From assembly GCA_011052015.1 (NCBI GenBank), contig DRJZ01000053.1, forward strand, positions 1-34,614: a DNA stretch of 34,614 bases. Reading direction: 5' to 3'. Shown piece by piece: positions 1 to 7,969 of the stretch. A program made the translations under genes and the position numbers. Source of the stretch: Acidiferrobacteraceae bacterium. Lineage in GTDB: Bacteria > Pseudomonadota > Gammaproteobacteria > HyVt-429. Below the pieces are notes generated by a model. It was given only the letters and a program-made list of their open reading frames with translations. It was not told the origin of the DNA and did no database searches. The stretch's first letter is position 1. Every line of letters starts with the position of its first letter.

Positions 1-734
1 AGAGCAGCATCACGAGTCTTGGCTGGAAGCTGCATAACACGTCTACCGAAGGCCGCATCAGGTCCCAGGTATGCCTTCCCAATATTGTAGTCCCATCCAA
101 GATCAATACCGTTGGGCGTTGGTACCAATTCACCGGTTGACCGATCAAGTTGGTTTACCATCGTAGTCTTTGGAGCCTTGCCAAGCTTTATCCCCTCTTG
201 CTTAAGTTGGCGCTTGTTGGCGGACCTGACGTGACACCGGCATCCCCAACCATTCGGGGGGTAGTGTGTGTCCCACCAGGGATCGTCTACGGGTAATACT
301 ATTTGATCCCAGGCGGCATGCTCTGGGCGAACACGGAGGTCCCCCACCGTTTCATATATAAGGTAGGGGCGAGTCTTTTTGACCCTCTGGATTTGTTCCC
401 ACCGACCGGCCATAGCAGCGGTACGGAGGTTGGTATTGAATATGGTACGAGTCCGCCAGGCGGGACTACCTTTAAAATCCCAGCCATGTTTTGCAACGAT
501 CTGATCGAAGTTTTTACGGAAATCACCCAGGGTGGTGACGCTCATTATGGCTTGATCGATCTCACCACGCAGATCTGATAGGAGATCAGCCTTGGTTGCA
601 CCGGCGACAGTGAACGCCTTGGCATGCTCGCCTCTGAGCATGTCCTGCCAGACATCAGTAGGTATGTTTAGCTTGCGGCGGAAAAATTCAATCGCTTCAT
701 TAAATGGAACCGCACCGAGTTGGGGTTCAGGCAT
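1..734 (-). CDS. Mu gpF-like minor head protein (phage head morphogenesis), 3' part outside window
   Basis: The reading frame opens with ATG at 734 (MPEPQLGAVPFNEAI) and stays open to the left edge, so about 244 residues are visible and the C-terminus is missing. It carries the gpF signature: WRTRTIFNTNLRTA near residues 92-105, PYLIYETVGDLRVRPEHAAW near 123-142, and HYPPNGWGCRC at 157-167. In Mu-type phages this protein joins the portal and is injected or acts in head assembly. It lies directly downstream of the portal gene, as in Mu, with only a small gene between. No clear Shine-Dalgarno is seen, and the ATG lies 3 nt after the preceding stop codon, so re-initiation is likely. Family assignment is firm. 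Confidence 0.93.
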   Translation of the reverse strand, partial: MPEPQLGAVPFNEAIEFFRRKLNIPTDVWQDMLRGEHAKAFTVAGATKADLLSDLRGEIDQAIMSVTTLGDFRKNFDQIVAKHGWDFKGSPAWRTRTIFNTNLRTAAMAGRWEQIQRVKKTRPYLIYETVGDLRVRPEHAAWDQIVLPVDDPWWDTHYPPNGWGCRCHVRSANKRQLKQEGIKLGKAPKTTMVNQLDRSTGELVPTPNGIDLGWDYNIGKAYLGPDAAFGRRVMQLPAKTRDAA

Positions 735-737
735 TGG

Positions 738-983
738 TTAGGCGCAACTCGTACCGAACCATGCTGCATCGAATTGTTTTGCCGCCTCATAGGGTGTATC
801 ACCAAAGCCAGTTACGCCTTCTTGCAGGTTGTCACCATATAAAGCACACCATTTATTTCCATCGAGGAATATACGCGGCCTCAAAAGCATGAATGGTCTA
901 ATACGTTGCTCTTCCACGTTTGCTGCCATGTGAGCAGCATTCCATTGTTCGTTAAGTATTCCTTGTTCGGCTGCGTAACTCAT
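738..983 (-). CDS. Small conserved phage protein between portal and gpF (81 aa)
   Basis: This 81-residue frame overlaps the portal stop codon in an ATGA arrangement (983-980) and ends 3 nt before gpF, so it is almost surely translated as part of the packaging/head operon. The sequence centres on RPRIFLDGNKWCALYGDNLQ, followed by GFGDTPYEAAKQFDAAW, which looks like a compact two-strand plus helix fold. I recall similar short proteins in Mu-like and other tailed phages but know no function. No signal peptide, membrane segment or metal motif is visible. Confidence 0.75.
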   Translation of the reverse strand: MSYAAEQGILNEQWNAAHMAANVEEQRIRPFMLLRPRIFLDGNKWCALYGDNLQEGVTGFGDTPYEAAKQFDAAWFGTSCA

Positions 984-2500
984 TTCCCATCCTCCGCATC
1001 CGACATACCTTTTAATCGACTGGTCATGGTGGCCAGTGTCACCAACTCCGCGAATTGGTCTGCGTCAATCTTCGGATACAGGTCATCAAGGCCGTCTCGG
1101 AAGGCTTCTAACGAATCAACGCTCTCCAATAGATCGACTACAGGCTTTCCGAATTGCTGGAATAAAGCGTCTGCCTGGGTAGCGGCCTGTTCGGTCAGCG
1201 CATCAATCACATCGCCTTGCTCTCCAGTTGCAAAGTGATGTGTGCCACCACAGTGGTTACACCTGGTGAATGGGAACTCACCCCCACCTGGTTGATTGGA
1301 AGATGATGAAATAACGTCAGCACCCTCTTCAGGTATTGGGATACCCAATTTTTCATGGGCAAATTGACGCGGTATATCAATATATTTCCGCGCCTTCTCC
1401 ATAAGGCCGGCCCAGTCCTGTCGGACTTTTGCCTCTTCGAAAAATTCAAACTTCGGCGGCAGTGCGCCGGGAATGTTGAGTTCTGTGATCCAGTGACAAA
1501 GCGTATCGAGCGAGGCGGCGATCATCTCGCGGTCAGATTCGTTGACGGACTGTTCACGCCCCCGGTGTGTCTCAGACGCTGCTCGCGATCCGTTGCCCTG
1601 AATCTCGGTCGCCAGGGTTTGCGACGTGAGTGCCTTGGACATTTCACGATTACAGATATTGATCAGCGTTTCATGATGAGACCCTTTACCGCCACCGCTG
1701 GCCTGGATCAACTCAATGCTCGCATCGTTTGGAATGGCGGCAACTGCATCCTCGACCATCGTAGCCAGGCTATCAGCCAGCGCATCCTGATCTTTCTTCT
1801 CCGTTCCGGAGGGATACTTACCCACCGCCCAGGGCAAGCCATATTTCTCGCAGAATTTAACGAAATACTTGAACCCAGAATGTTTAAAGGTGTACGGCCA
1901 GAAACATGAGGACAACAACGCCACGCCATAGGGATTGCGGAACTCGGCCATGTGCCGGGTCAACAACCATTTATAGTCACCGAGTTCCTCGCCTTGCAGT
2001 AAGTTACTACGGGTCTTGATGCGAATGTTGTTGTCGGCATCGAATATAAATCGATCTTGAGGCCGATCAACGATCTTGTACGGCAATAAATATTGATCTT
2101 CACGTTGCCACACCACCTCATGCACGGTGTAACCTCTGAACACGGCCACGCCAAACGTCCAAATAAGATCAGACCAAGTCATCCCTTTGTAGGGAGTGCG
2201 ACTAAAAACCTTCTGACACAACTCATGGGCGCGAAGGTCAGCATCAGATTCACCGCCCGGCTGTAGACGCCATTCGTAGGAAAGGAGTCCGGATCGCACC
2301 GACCGAATATCACCGATCACGTGGGCATCAGCAATGATGTCATCATACACATCCTGTGATTTGCCAAGCTTCCTGAGAACCTTATCCGGGTTAGGTAGAT
2401 AGTTCAGCGCCCCATAGAAACCGGGATCAGTGGAACGCGTGGCAATCTCATTTGAGAGCGTGCCCTTATTTTTTAGCCGCCTGAGAAAACGTTCGTCCAT
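980..2500 (-). CDS. Portal protein, DUF935 (Mu gp29) family
   Basis: This 506-residue protein has the DUF935 portal pattern: an N-terminal stretch with DPGFYGALNYLPNPDKVLR, a SGLLSYEWRLQPG block near residues 70-85, WSDLIWTFGVAVFRGYTVHE near 107-126, and the helical core with KFCEKYGLPWAVGKYPSG. It would form the dodecameric ring at the capsid vertex through which DNA is packaged. The C-terminal part contains CNHCGGTHHF (about residues 412-421), a possible metal site seen in some family members. It follows the large terminase with a 1-nt TGATG overlap and precedes gpF, the canonical packaging order. Length is normal for the family. Confidence 0.95.
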   Translation of the reverse strand: MDERFLRRLKNKGTLSNEIATRSTDPGFYGALNYLPNPDKVLRKLGKSQDVYDDIIADAHVIGDIRSVRSGLLSYEWRLQPGGESDADLRAHELCQKVFSRTPYKGMTWSDLIWTFGVAVFRGYTVHEVVWQREDQYLLPYKIVDRPQDRFIFDADNNIRIKTRSNLLQGEELGDYKWLLTRHMAEFRNPYGVALLSSCFWPYTFKHSGFKYFVKFCEKYGLPWAVGKYPSGTEKKDQDALADSLATMVEDAVAAIPNDASIELIQASGGGKGSHHETLINICNREMSKALTSQTLATEIQGNGSRAASETHRGREQSVNESDREMIAASLDTLCHWITELNIPGALPPKFEFFEEAKVRQDWAGLMEKARKYIDIPRQFAHEKLGIPIPEEGADVISSSSNQPGGGEFPFTRCNHCGGTHHFATGEQGDVIDALTEQAATQADALFQQFGKPVVDLLESVDSLEAFRDGLDDLYPKIDADQFAELVTLATMTSRLKGMSDAEDGK

Positions 2501-4251
2501 CAGTCGTATCCCCGCATATCAGTTCTGTTTTCATTGCGCCGAGTGCGTATCTTCGGCATGCCACCGGCTCGTGATACTGCGGTGACCCAAAGAAGATGCA
2601 ACGCCACCAAAAGGTCAAAGTGGTGGTGCGATTGTTTGTCTGGCCACTCACTCATCTGCTCGAACAGTAATCGCAGTGATGCATGAAATAGCATTTTGGG
2701 TTCCATGCCTACGATGAAGGGTTCCAGTGAATCAATGCGAATCTCCGGCGCGACACTCGCTGTCATACCGACCAGTGGCAGCGACACCTTCTCCCGCATT
2801 GCCGCATCAATAAATGATTGACGCATGGCCTCATAGGCATTGTTATTTTCAAATCCCCAGGCAGCACAGCTATATTCCTGTTGGTAGACAATCAAATCAT
2901 ATTGCAACTTACTGGGCACCCGGCGTTTACTGGATGCCTCGATCACATGAAGCTTATTGATCTTGGTGTCATACCCACCGATTGTGATTGCTGACGGATC
3001 GGAGGTTTGGCCTTTGCCCATCGAGGGATCACAAGCACCATAAAATATCCAATGGTTCAACCGCTGCACCCAGAAATGCCACTCGGTAAACACCTGGTCT
3101 TCGTCACTACGGGGCTCACCCTGCATTTCAGAATCAAATGCTCGCCGGTTATCGGCACGTTCACGCATCAGTGAGTATAAAGATCGAACAGATGGCCATG
3201 ACACGGTTGCAGCCTGATGCATCCGTTTCTTGTTGCGCATGTAATATTTAAACGAAGGCAGGACCTCAAGCGGCGCGACATCACCACGCTCTGCATACTC
3301 AAGAGCTACCCCCGGATCGAAATTGCGCATCAGTTCTTCACATTTTTCCCACAGGTCCATACGCCCTGGCATATCAATGATCGCCTTGAACGTATGCACG
3401 ATATGGCCAATGGCTTTCTTGGCTCGAGATATGGGATCGTCTTTGTTCAGGAATGTGCCCACACCGAGAAGCTTAAGACTGCCATCGGGCGGACCCAGAT
3501 ACTTGGCCGCGTTCTCCAACCAGTTCCAGCGATTGGAACGCTCAGTGGGGCTCTTGGCCTCTTTATCCGTAATGATATCGTCGGCCAGTGCCAGACCAGG
3601 ACGTGACGAAAAACTGGAGGTGCCCCGTATGGCTTGCTCGGCACCAAAGGGTTCAAACTTCACCCCGGTGCGCGAGATGTACTCACCCACCTTCCACTTA
3701 TCACTCTTGCCCACGACCTCGGGAAAATCGATTGCCAATGCTGCATTAAACATCAACTCAATCTTCGACACTTCCATCAGCTTTGTAGGTTGCCGGGTTT
3801 CTGCGCCCAGGAACACCACGTAATCAATCAACGGCGGTGGATCACCACGCCAACCGATGGCCTTGCGGATATCCGGGCGTTGCAGCAATGCGATGACCGA
3901 CACATACACCGGACCTACCTTACACAACAGTGACGACTTGGCCTCACCACGCGGCGCTACCCACCACTCCCGCGCCCCACCATTATGAAATAATAGTCTA
4001 GGAAAGCGATCGCAAAAATGCGCTTGAAACTCAGACGGCTCACCGTGAATATGATGAGGAAAGTAGGTGTAGGCGAAAAACTTAAAATCACCCGACAGCA
4101 CACGCTTGCGGCGCGCACGCACCGCATCAGCCGATGGGTCGAGCCCTAAACTCTGCGCCTCCATTTCTTTGCGCAGAGAATCGGCTTGTATAGCGATCTC
4201 ATCCAGGAACTGGCGTTTACCCACGTCAGTAAGTCGGTGGTCCCACGTCAT
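2500..4251 (-). CDS. Large terminase subunit (Mu gp28-like)
   Basis: This 583-residue packaging motor shows a Walker A-like APRGEAKS at residues 99-106, a Walker B-like GLALADD at 219-225, and a nuclease-type acidic motif in GACDPSMGKG (D408). A late HHHFDLLVALHLLW segment near 545-558 fits the C-terminal RNase H-like nuclease. It would cleave and translocate DNA into the prohead; in transposable phages packaging proceeds from the phage end into flanking host DNA. It starts 1 nt inside the stop of the small terminase gene and ends 1 nt inside the portal start. Family length and order are normal. Confidence 0.95.
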   Translation of the reverse strand: MTWDHRLTDVGKRQFLDEIAIQADSLRKEMEAQSLGLDPSADAVRARRKRVLSGDFKFFAYTYFPHHIHGEPSEFQAHFCDRFPRLLFHNGGAREWWVAPRGEAKSSLLCKVGPVYVSVIALLQRPDIRKAIGWRGDPPPLIDYVVFLGAETRQPTKLMEVSKIELMFNAALAIDFPEVVGKSDKWKVGEYISRTGVKFEPFGAEQAIRGTSSFSSRPGLALADDIITDKEAKSPTERSNRWNWLENAAKYLGPPDGSLKLLGVGTFLNKDDPISRAKKAIGHIVHTFKAIIDMPGRMDLWEKCEELMRNFDPGVALEYAERGDVAPLEVLPSFKYYMRNKKRMHQAATVSWPSVRSLYSLMRERADNRRAFDSEMQGEPRSDEDQVFTEWHFWVQRLNHWIFYGACDPSMGKGQTSDPSAITIGGYDTKINKLHVIEASSKRRVPSKLQYDLIVYQQEYSCAAWGFENNNAYEAMRQSFIDAAMREKVSLPLVGMTASVAPEIRIDSLEPFIVGMEPKMLFHASLRLLFEQMSEWPDKQSHHHFDLLVALHLLWVTAVSRAGGMPKIRTRRNENRTDMRGYD

Positions 4252-4751
4252 CAGCCAAAAACCTCACTAAGGTGGCCGCCAAACGGCTCGAGTATCTGGG
4301 CAAAGATCGGCAACTTGTCAGGAAACCGATCACGAATAAATTTGGCCAGTTCGTCCGTCACTCGGATCGCTATTGCGAGTTCGGCCATCTTGGGATCACT
4401 ACCGCCTGCGGCCCGCACGACTTTAGTGTACGCATCGGCCAAACGAGACAGGGCCTCTGTACATTTAATCGGATCGAGGGTTTTATCATTTTTCAGGGCC
4501 GACACAGTGGCCTGAAACAACAACACAAAATCTTCCATCACCTGGGCGGTGATATCGCCCAATGGCCCGGATGCCATGCGGGCCGCGCTACGGGCACGGT
4601 CCCAGTCGTCACCTTGCGTCTTGGCTTTTTTCTTCCACTCACGCGCCGTGTTATAGGAGACGTCAGCAAGATTTGCTGCCTCCGCTAGAGGCAAGCGCTT
4701 GTAAACATAATTACCCCGGACCTCGTCCCGGACCTCAGAAGGGTGCGCCAT
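4251..4751 (-). CDS. Small terminase subunit candidate, DUF1804 family
   Basis: This 166-residue protein begins MAHPSEVRDEVRGNYVYKRL, then an HTH-like segment, LAEAANLADVSYNTAREWKKKA (about residues 22-44), and ends in ILEPFGGHLSEVFG. This arrangement matches the DUF1804 family I recall from transposable siphophages such as B3 and D3112, where it sits immediately upstream of the large terminase. The N-terminal HTH and position support a DNA-recognition role in packaging. It is joined to the large terminase gene by a TGATG overlap. The precise biochemical role in this family is inferred from position. Confidence 0.85.
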   Translation of the reverse strand: MAHPSEVRDEVRGNYVYKRLPLAEAANLADVSYNTAREWKKKAKTQGDDWDRARSAARMASGPLGDITAQVMEDFVLLFQATVSALKNDKTLDPIKCTEALSRLADAYTKVVRAAGGSDPKMAELAIAIRVTDELAKFIRDRFPDKLPIFAQILEPFGGHLSEVFG

Positions 4752-4991
4752 TTACGTACCACCCTTGGCCAAACTTTTCATCGACTCTAATATTAAGGCA
4801 ATGCCGACACTGATCACGCCACCACTCACGCCGCCGCTTATACCGCCGATTCTGGCAGATTTTATTTCGAGCCCCCGCAAACGGCCATCAATACTGTTCA
4901 GTCTTCGGGTTGAGCCAGACTGTGATTTCTTGATCGCCTTCAGGTCGCTCTGTATCCCGCCTAGCATCAGCATCATCTCATCGCGTTTCAT
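4752..4991 (-). CDS. Small coiled-coil/one-membrane-segment protein (79 aa), unknown role
   Basis: The N-terminal 45 residues are charged and probably helical (LGGIQSDLKAIKKSQSGSTR). They are followed by a glycine-rich hydrophobic segment, GGISGGVSGGVISVGIALIL, near residues 48-68, and a short tail. The layout, an amphipathic helix then a membrane segment, resembles XhlA/DUF2730-type small phage proteins found near lysis and terminase genes. It abuts the small terminase start with no gap and lies between the spanins and the terminase. It could be an accessory holin-like or membrane-associated protein; the sequence does not decide. Confidence 0.7.
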   Translation of the reverse strand: MKRDEMMLMLGGIQSDLKAIKKSQSGSTRRLNSIDGRLRGLEIKSARIGGISGGVSGGVISVGIALILESMKSLAKGGT

Positions 4992-5029
4992 ATTCCGTGT
5001 CTCCTGGCTCGTGTCATGGTAGACAGCGA

Positions 5030-5332
5030 CTACTTCACGCCCTGGGTTTTAACCTTACACTCACCACCGTGAGTGGCCTTGTGCGCGGCGCACAGCCGTT
5101 CGGCTTGATCGTCCCCCCACTGCAACCGACTCTCTATCAACTCTACGGCATGACCCATATTGTCACTGGGTGATCCACTTGGAGGCGGAGCGATAGAAGG
5201 GCGTGGTTGGGGTTGCGTCATCTCAGGCGGTAGCTCTTGATTAAAGTTCGCCGTTAGTCTCGGCGCGGTCTCGCAACTCCATAAACTTCCGCAAACAAGG
5301 ATCATAAGGACGACTCGAACAATTCTTACCAT
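5030..5332 (-). CDS. Rz1-like outer-membrane spanin lipoprotein
   Basis: This 100-residue protein starts inside the preceding Rz-like gene in another frame (overlap 5241-5332). It has a basic start, a hydrophobic signal and a lipobox-like LWSC (C20), so the mature protein would be lipidated at Cys20. The mature part is proline-rich (PPEMTQPQPRPSIAPPPSG), typical of o-spanins. An AAGGAG Shine-Dalgarno sits at good distance upstream of ATG 5332. With the inner-membrane partner it would bridge the periplasm and fuse the membranes in the last step of lysis. The C-terminal 45 residues extend beyond a minimal Rz1 and contain two Cys (C81, C93). The embedded position strongly supports the call. Confidence 0.85.
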   Translation of the reverse strand: MVRIVRVVLMILVCGSLWSCETAPRLTANFNQELPPEMTQPQPRPSIAPPPSGSPSDNMGHAVELIESRLQWGDDQAERLCAAHKATHGGECKVKTQGVK

Positions 5333-5609
5333 CTTGCAACTCCTTCAGCAGTTTGTCGCTGCGTTTACCCCGAGACAATTGACGCCGATATTGTTCATGC
5401 ACAGCAGCCAATTCACGCTTTTTAAAATCTGCCTGATACTTGATGTACTGATCATTCAGCTTAGCCACCGTCTCAACCTTGCCAAGCTCAATCCCCTGCC
5501 ATTTTCCCAGCTTAAACGTTAACGGATGGGCAGCAACTGACAGCGCGAGGGCGATGGCAAGGTACATTGCCACCCTCGATGCCAGTTGTGCTTTCAGCCA
5601 TTGGATCAC
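5241..5609 (-). CDS. Rz-like inner-membrane spanin
   Basis: This 122-residue protein has a single N-terminal membrane anchor (about residues 12-29, AMYLAIALALSVAAHPL) followed by a charged coiled-coil-prone region (AKLNDQYIKYQADFKKRELA), the standard i-spanin topology. It starts with GTG at 5609, overlapping the TGA of the upstream lipoprotein gene. Its 3' end contains the start of the Rz1-like gene in a different frame, the classic overlapped Rz/Rz1 arrangement. Two late Cys (in NCSSRPYDPC) may form disulfides, as in many spanins. Confidence comes from topology and arrangement rather than sequence identity. Confidence 0.85.
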   Translation of the reverse strand: MIQWLKAQLASRVAMYLAIALALSVAAHPLTFKLGKWQGIELGKVETVAKLNDQYIKYQADFKKRELAAVHEQYRRQLSRGKRSDKLLKELQDGKNCSSRPYDPCLRKFMELRDRAETNGEL

Positions 5610-6292
5610 GGCGCTGGTGTGGCTTCCGAGACAGAGTTGTCAGACTCGTTCTTGTCCTGCGTTGTCGACGCCGCCTTGTTCGACCGCACATCTTGCTGAG
5701 ACTGACTGCCCTCATCCGCGAAGTTGCCTTTTGATTTTTCGCCGATGTTGAATTGCTTAGATCCACCGCTTAGGGTGCTGGTGGGACTCTTGTTGGTGTA
5801 TGTGACCTGACTCTTGTCACCTGTCTTAATAGTTGTGCCACTGCCACCACCACCGCAGGAGCCTCTAAATACCAAGCACAGAAGCGGAAATTGGCTCACC
5901 GCACGTTCACCCATGTCGCCCAGGCGGTTGGCAATAACCTTACCCGTGGTCTCCATGAATGCCGTCACGCAGCCCACCAGCGCCTGTCTCTCCTGCGCCA
6001 CCACAGCGGAATCTTTAACAGTGTAGAGTTTTATAGGCGCGGCATTGTTTGCCTGTGGAATCTCGGCAACCAACCATCCACCAGAATGCGCTTTATCTTT
6101 ATCCTCAGCGCCACATGTCTTGGCTGCGCCTTCGGCCCGTGCCAGCGTATTGGTTTTGAAAGACTCCACCACATTACTGGGCTTGCCATCATCACCCACC
6201 TTGTAGCTGATCACTTTCGACTTACCCACTGATCCGCATCCCGATAGCACAACCACCATCGCTGTCATCATTACAATAAAAAGCTTTTTCAT
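5606..6292 (-). CDS. Putative phage-encoded lipoprotein (228 aa) in lysis cassette
   Basis: The start at 6292 is chosen because GAGGTG lies just upstream and the product opens with a lipoprotein signal: MKKLFIVMMTAMVVVLSGC, lipobox LSGC with Cys19. A longer frame opening at 6421 would bury the signal and overlap the upstream gene. The mature protein has a middle domain with WLVAEIPQANNAAPIKLYTV, then a low-complexity Gly/Ser/Thr/Lys/Gln tail from about residue 145. It lies between the holin candidate and the Rz/Rz1 genes, so it is late-expressed. I do not recognise the family. A role in lysis, envelope modification or superinfection exclusion is possible but unsupported. Confidence 0.7.
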   Translation of the reverse strand: MKKLFIVMMTAMVVVLSGCGSVGKSKVISYKVGDDGKPSNVVESFKTNTLARAEGAAKTCGAEDKDKAHSGGWLVAEIPQANNAAPIKLYTVKDSAVVAQERQALVGCVTAFMETTGKVIANRLGDMGERAVSQFPLLCLVFRGSCGGGGSGTTIKTGDKSQVTYTNKSPTSTLSGGSKQFNIGEKSKGNFADEGSQSQQDVRSNKAASTTQDKNESDNSVSEATPAP

Positions 6293-6308
6293 ATCACACC
6301 TCATTAAG

Positions 6309-6554
6309 TTATTCGTAAGAATCCATCCTGGACAAACCACGACCGCGCCAGGCGCGAGTGGCGTGTTCGCCCACGTTGCCTGCAATGTACGAGGGCACCA
6401 AATATTTAATGATCTGTACATAGTCCAGTTTATCCAGTTGATCGGTAACCAACAAAACTGTCACGATAAAGAGCGTGACAAAAAACGCCCAAGTCTTGCG
6501 GCTCGCCCACAGACTGGTAGGCGGCGGATCGGAAGGCGTCTGGGAGGCACTCAT
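6309..6554 (-). CDS. Holin candidate (81 aa)
   Basis: One strong membrane segment, WAFFVTLFIVTVLLVTD, spans about residues 22-38, with a second weaker hydrophobic stretch, YVQIIKYLVPSYIAGNVGE, near 45-63. A polar N-terminus and a basic C-terminus follow holin conventions. Its ATG overlaps the TGA of the endolysin gene (ATGA at 6554-6551), the tightest possible coupling to the muralytic enzyme. Holins are too diverse for a family name, so the call rests on size, topology and position. Confidence 0.7.
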   Translation of the reverse strand: MSASQTPSDPPPTSLWASRKTWAFFVTLFIVTVLLVTDQLDKLDYVQIIKYLVPSYIAGNVGEHATRAWRGRGLSRMDSYE

Positions 6555-7090
6555 AGAACGTGCCCCTCCAAGACCTCCCGCCCCTGCGCCAACCAGGTGG
6601 CCACGTCGAAGCCAGGACAGATTTTGTTGGGGTTAAGATCGCGGTGGCCCACGATTTGCGCTCTGGGAAATTGATCTTGGTATTGAAAACTCAAATCTGT
6701 GAGGCTCAACCATTGCGCGTATGAAAATGCATCCCTGCCAATCATGCAGATATGGACCGAACGTCTATTGTAGCCATAGGCACCATTGGCGATTTCCCAC
6801 GGCTCCAGAATCTCATCATCATTCAACTCAACCAACGGCATAGCGGCACCGTCGATCTCGATAACGTGATGGTAGCCTGCCTTTTTCCATCCCCTACCAA
6901 AATGCTGGCCACAAGTATTGCAACGCCACGCATTTTCATCGACAGACGCCAAGCATTTAGGACATTGCGCCTGGGTACCACTGCCAATTATTTTTGGATT
7001 GGTGTGCCAGCGCCGAATATCATCGACCGTATCAGCACGGCCGTTCGGGCTGTCTGAACTATGCAGAACTATTAGACTGGGAATTGTCAT
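6551..7090 (-). CDS. Endolysin: N-acetylmuramoyl-L-alanine amidase (T7 lysozyme-like) with zinc-ribbon insert
   Basis: The 179-residue protein shows the amidase_2/T7 lysozyme pattern: LIVLHSSDSPNGR with His10, DIRRWH at 24-29, GYHHVI at 72-77, and GHRDLNPNKICPG with His149, Lys156 and Cys158. His10, His149 and Cys158 fit the three zinc ligands of the family. It would cut the amide between MurNAc and L-Ala in peptidoglycan. Between DIRRWH and GYHHVI, where relatives have about 6-10 residues, lies an extra segment with C43-x2-C46 and C57-x2-C60, a zinc-ribbon-like insert. It is the first gene after the proposed late promoter. No Shine-Dalgarno is visible before ATG 7090, and there is no signal peptide, so release would depend on a holin. 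Confidence 0.92.
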   Translation of the reverse strand: MTIPSLIVLHSSDSPNGRADTVDDIRRWHTNPKIIGSGTQAQCPKCLASVDENAWRCNTCGQHFGRGWKKAGYHHVIEIDGAAMPLVELNDDEILEPWEIANGAYGYNRRSVHICMIGRDAFSYAQWLSLTDLSFQYQDQFPRAQIVGHRDLNPNKICPGFDVATWLAQGREVLEGHVL

Positions 7091-7119
7091 GTTGGGTATT
7101 TTGAATGATTCGGGACGTG

Positions 7120-7143
7120 ATTATCAGGGGGAAACACTTCCAC
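7120..7143 (-). promoter_or_regulatory. Putative Mor-activated late promoter, leftward arm
   Basis: On the minus strand GTGGAAGTGTTTCCCCCT (7143-7126) is followed directly by a -10-like GATAAT (7125-7120). The 18-mer contains the dyad GGAA-N4-TTCC. The identical 18-mer stands before the rightward head operon (18585-18602). The site begins right after the mor stop codon and lies 35 nt before the amidase ATG. No good -35 hexamer is seen, consistent with an activator-dependent promoter of the Mu Pm/C-dependent type. Binding by Mor is inference. Confidence 0.7.
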
Positions 7144-7515
7144 CTACCAGCCGCGAGTGCCTATGCGAATGTTCCTAATCTGTCGTTCACTTAAATTATG
7201 TTTGGCGGATAAATCTTCGACCGATACACCTTTATCTAGATCTTCTCTAATTTTAGAGTCGCGAATCGCCATCATAATTTTGTCGTATTTCGGCAAGTCA
7301 ACACGCTGATCATCAAACTCACGCCGCAGGGCCTCAAGGGATTCACGCTTAAGCGGCTGCCGGATGCACATCAAGGGGTGTAGTCGATTGGGAATCGTGA
7401 TGCTTGTCCCACCGAGTTGCCTAAGCAATATACAGGTCTCCGCCACACCGATAATCTTGATTAACTGGCGGACTTGAGGCGGTAATCTATTGTCTTTATC
7501 GATTACGCTTTCCAC
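7144..7515 (-). CDS. mor: Mor-family transcription activator
   Basis: This 123-residue protein matches the Mor/C family: an N-terminal dimerisation half with LPPQVRQLIKIIGVAETCIL and GGTSITIPNRLH, and a C-terminal HTH with GVSVEDLSAKHNLSERQIRN (about residues 95-114). In Mu, Mor activates middle and C activates late transcription by binding dyads overlapping the -35 region. Here only one family member is visible, so it may do both jobs. The start is GTG 7515 with AAGGAG upstream, inside the end of gemA. The proposed target site begins immediately after its stop codon. It is the last gene of the early operon and is followed by the lysis genes. Confidence 0.92.
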   Translation of the reverse strand: MESVIDKDNRLPPQVRQLIKIIGVAETCILLRQLGGTSITIPNRLHPLMCIRQPLKRESLEALRREFDDQRVDLPKYDKIMMAIRDSKIREDLDKGVSVEDLSAKHNLSERQIRNIRIGTRGW

Positions 7516-7969
7516 GTAACTTGACTCCTTCTCTGTGTGCCCAACTTTTCAAAGCCTCGATCGCCTGGTTGAGTCCTATCGAACTGGCCCAACTGAGATT
7601 GGCGACCTGGGTGAATTTAAAACAAAATTTTGTCAGGGCCGCCTCACTTCGATCATGCACCACGCCAGCGTCCGCCATAGTGATCCAGATACCGTTGAGC
7701 ATGGCGATGCGGGGTTTGCGCCAGTCGCTGATGTGCACGGGCTTGTTCTTGCGTCGAGGCTTAAAGCCGAGTTTCTTCATGTCATGCAGGGCCACTTCCA
7801 ACTGTGACACGGACATGGTCGTTGCCGAGTACTTGTCACCCTTGAGTGACGCGCCGTGGTCGGCCAGAAAATCGCGGTAGGTATCTTCATCCCATCCCAG
7901 GTCTTTCTTGCCAACAGCCAGCAGGGTATAGAGCCGGTTCTGTGGTGAGTGCTTACGGGCGGCAGTCAT
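7496..7969 (-). CDS. gemA: GemA / Mu gp16-like regulatory protein (DUF1018)
   Basis: The protein has the family's opening pattern (RKHSPQNRLYTLLAVGKKDLGWDEDTYRDFLA), a MSVSQLEVALHDMKKLGFKP block, and a C-terminal segment with NLSWASSIGLNQAIEALKSW. ATG 7969 is preferred over the upstream GTG at 7978 because it overlaps the stop of the DUF5131 gene as ATGA, giving 157 residues. In Mu, GemA modulates host gene expression and DNA topology, though its mechanism is poorly known. Its position just before mor is the conserved order in transposable phages. Confidence 0.9.
   Translation of the reverse strand: MTAARKHSPQNRLYTLLAVGKKDLGWDEDTYRDFLADHGASLKGDKYSATTMSVSQLEVALHDMKKLGFKPRRKNKPVHISDWRKPRIAMLNGIWITMADAGVVHDRSEAALTKFCFKFTQVANLSWASSIGLNQAIEALKSWAHREGVKLRGKRNR

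Noticed and set aside
1355-1909. Plus-strand open frame of 184 codons opposite the portal gene
   Set aside because: It is antisense to a confidently identified portal protein, with no coherent fold, no ribosome site and no operon context.
3217-3823. Two plus-strand frames opposite the large terminase gene
   Set aside because: They overlap each other in different frames and lie antisense to the conserved ATPase region.
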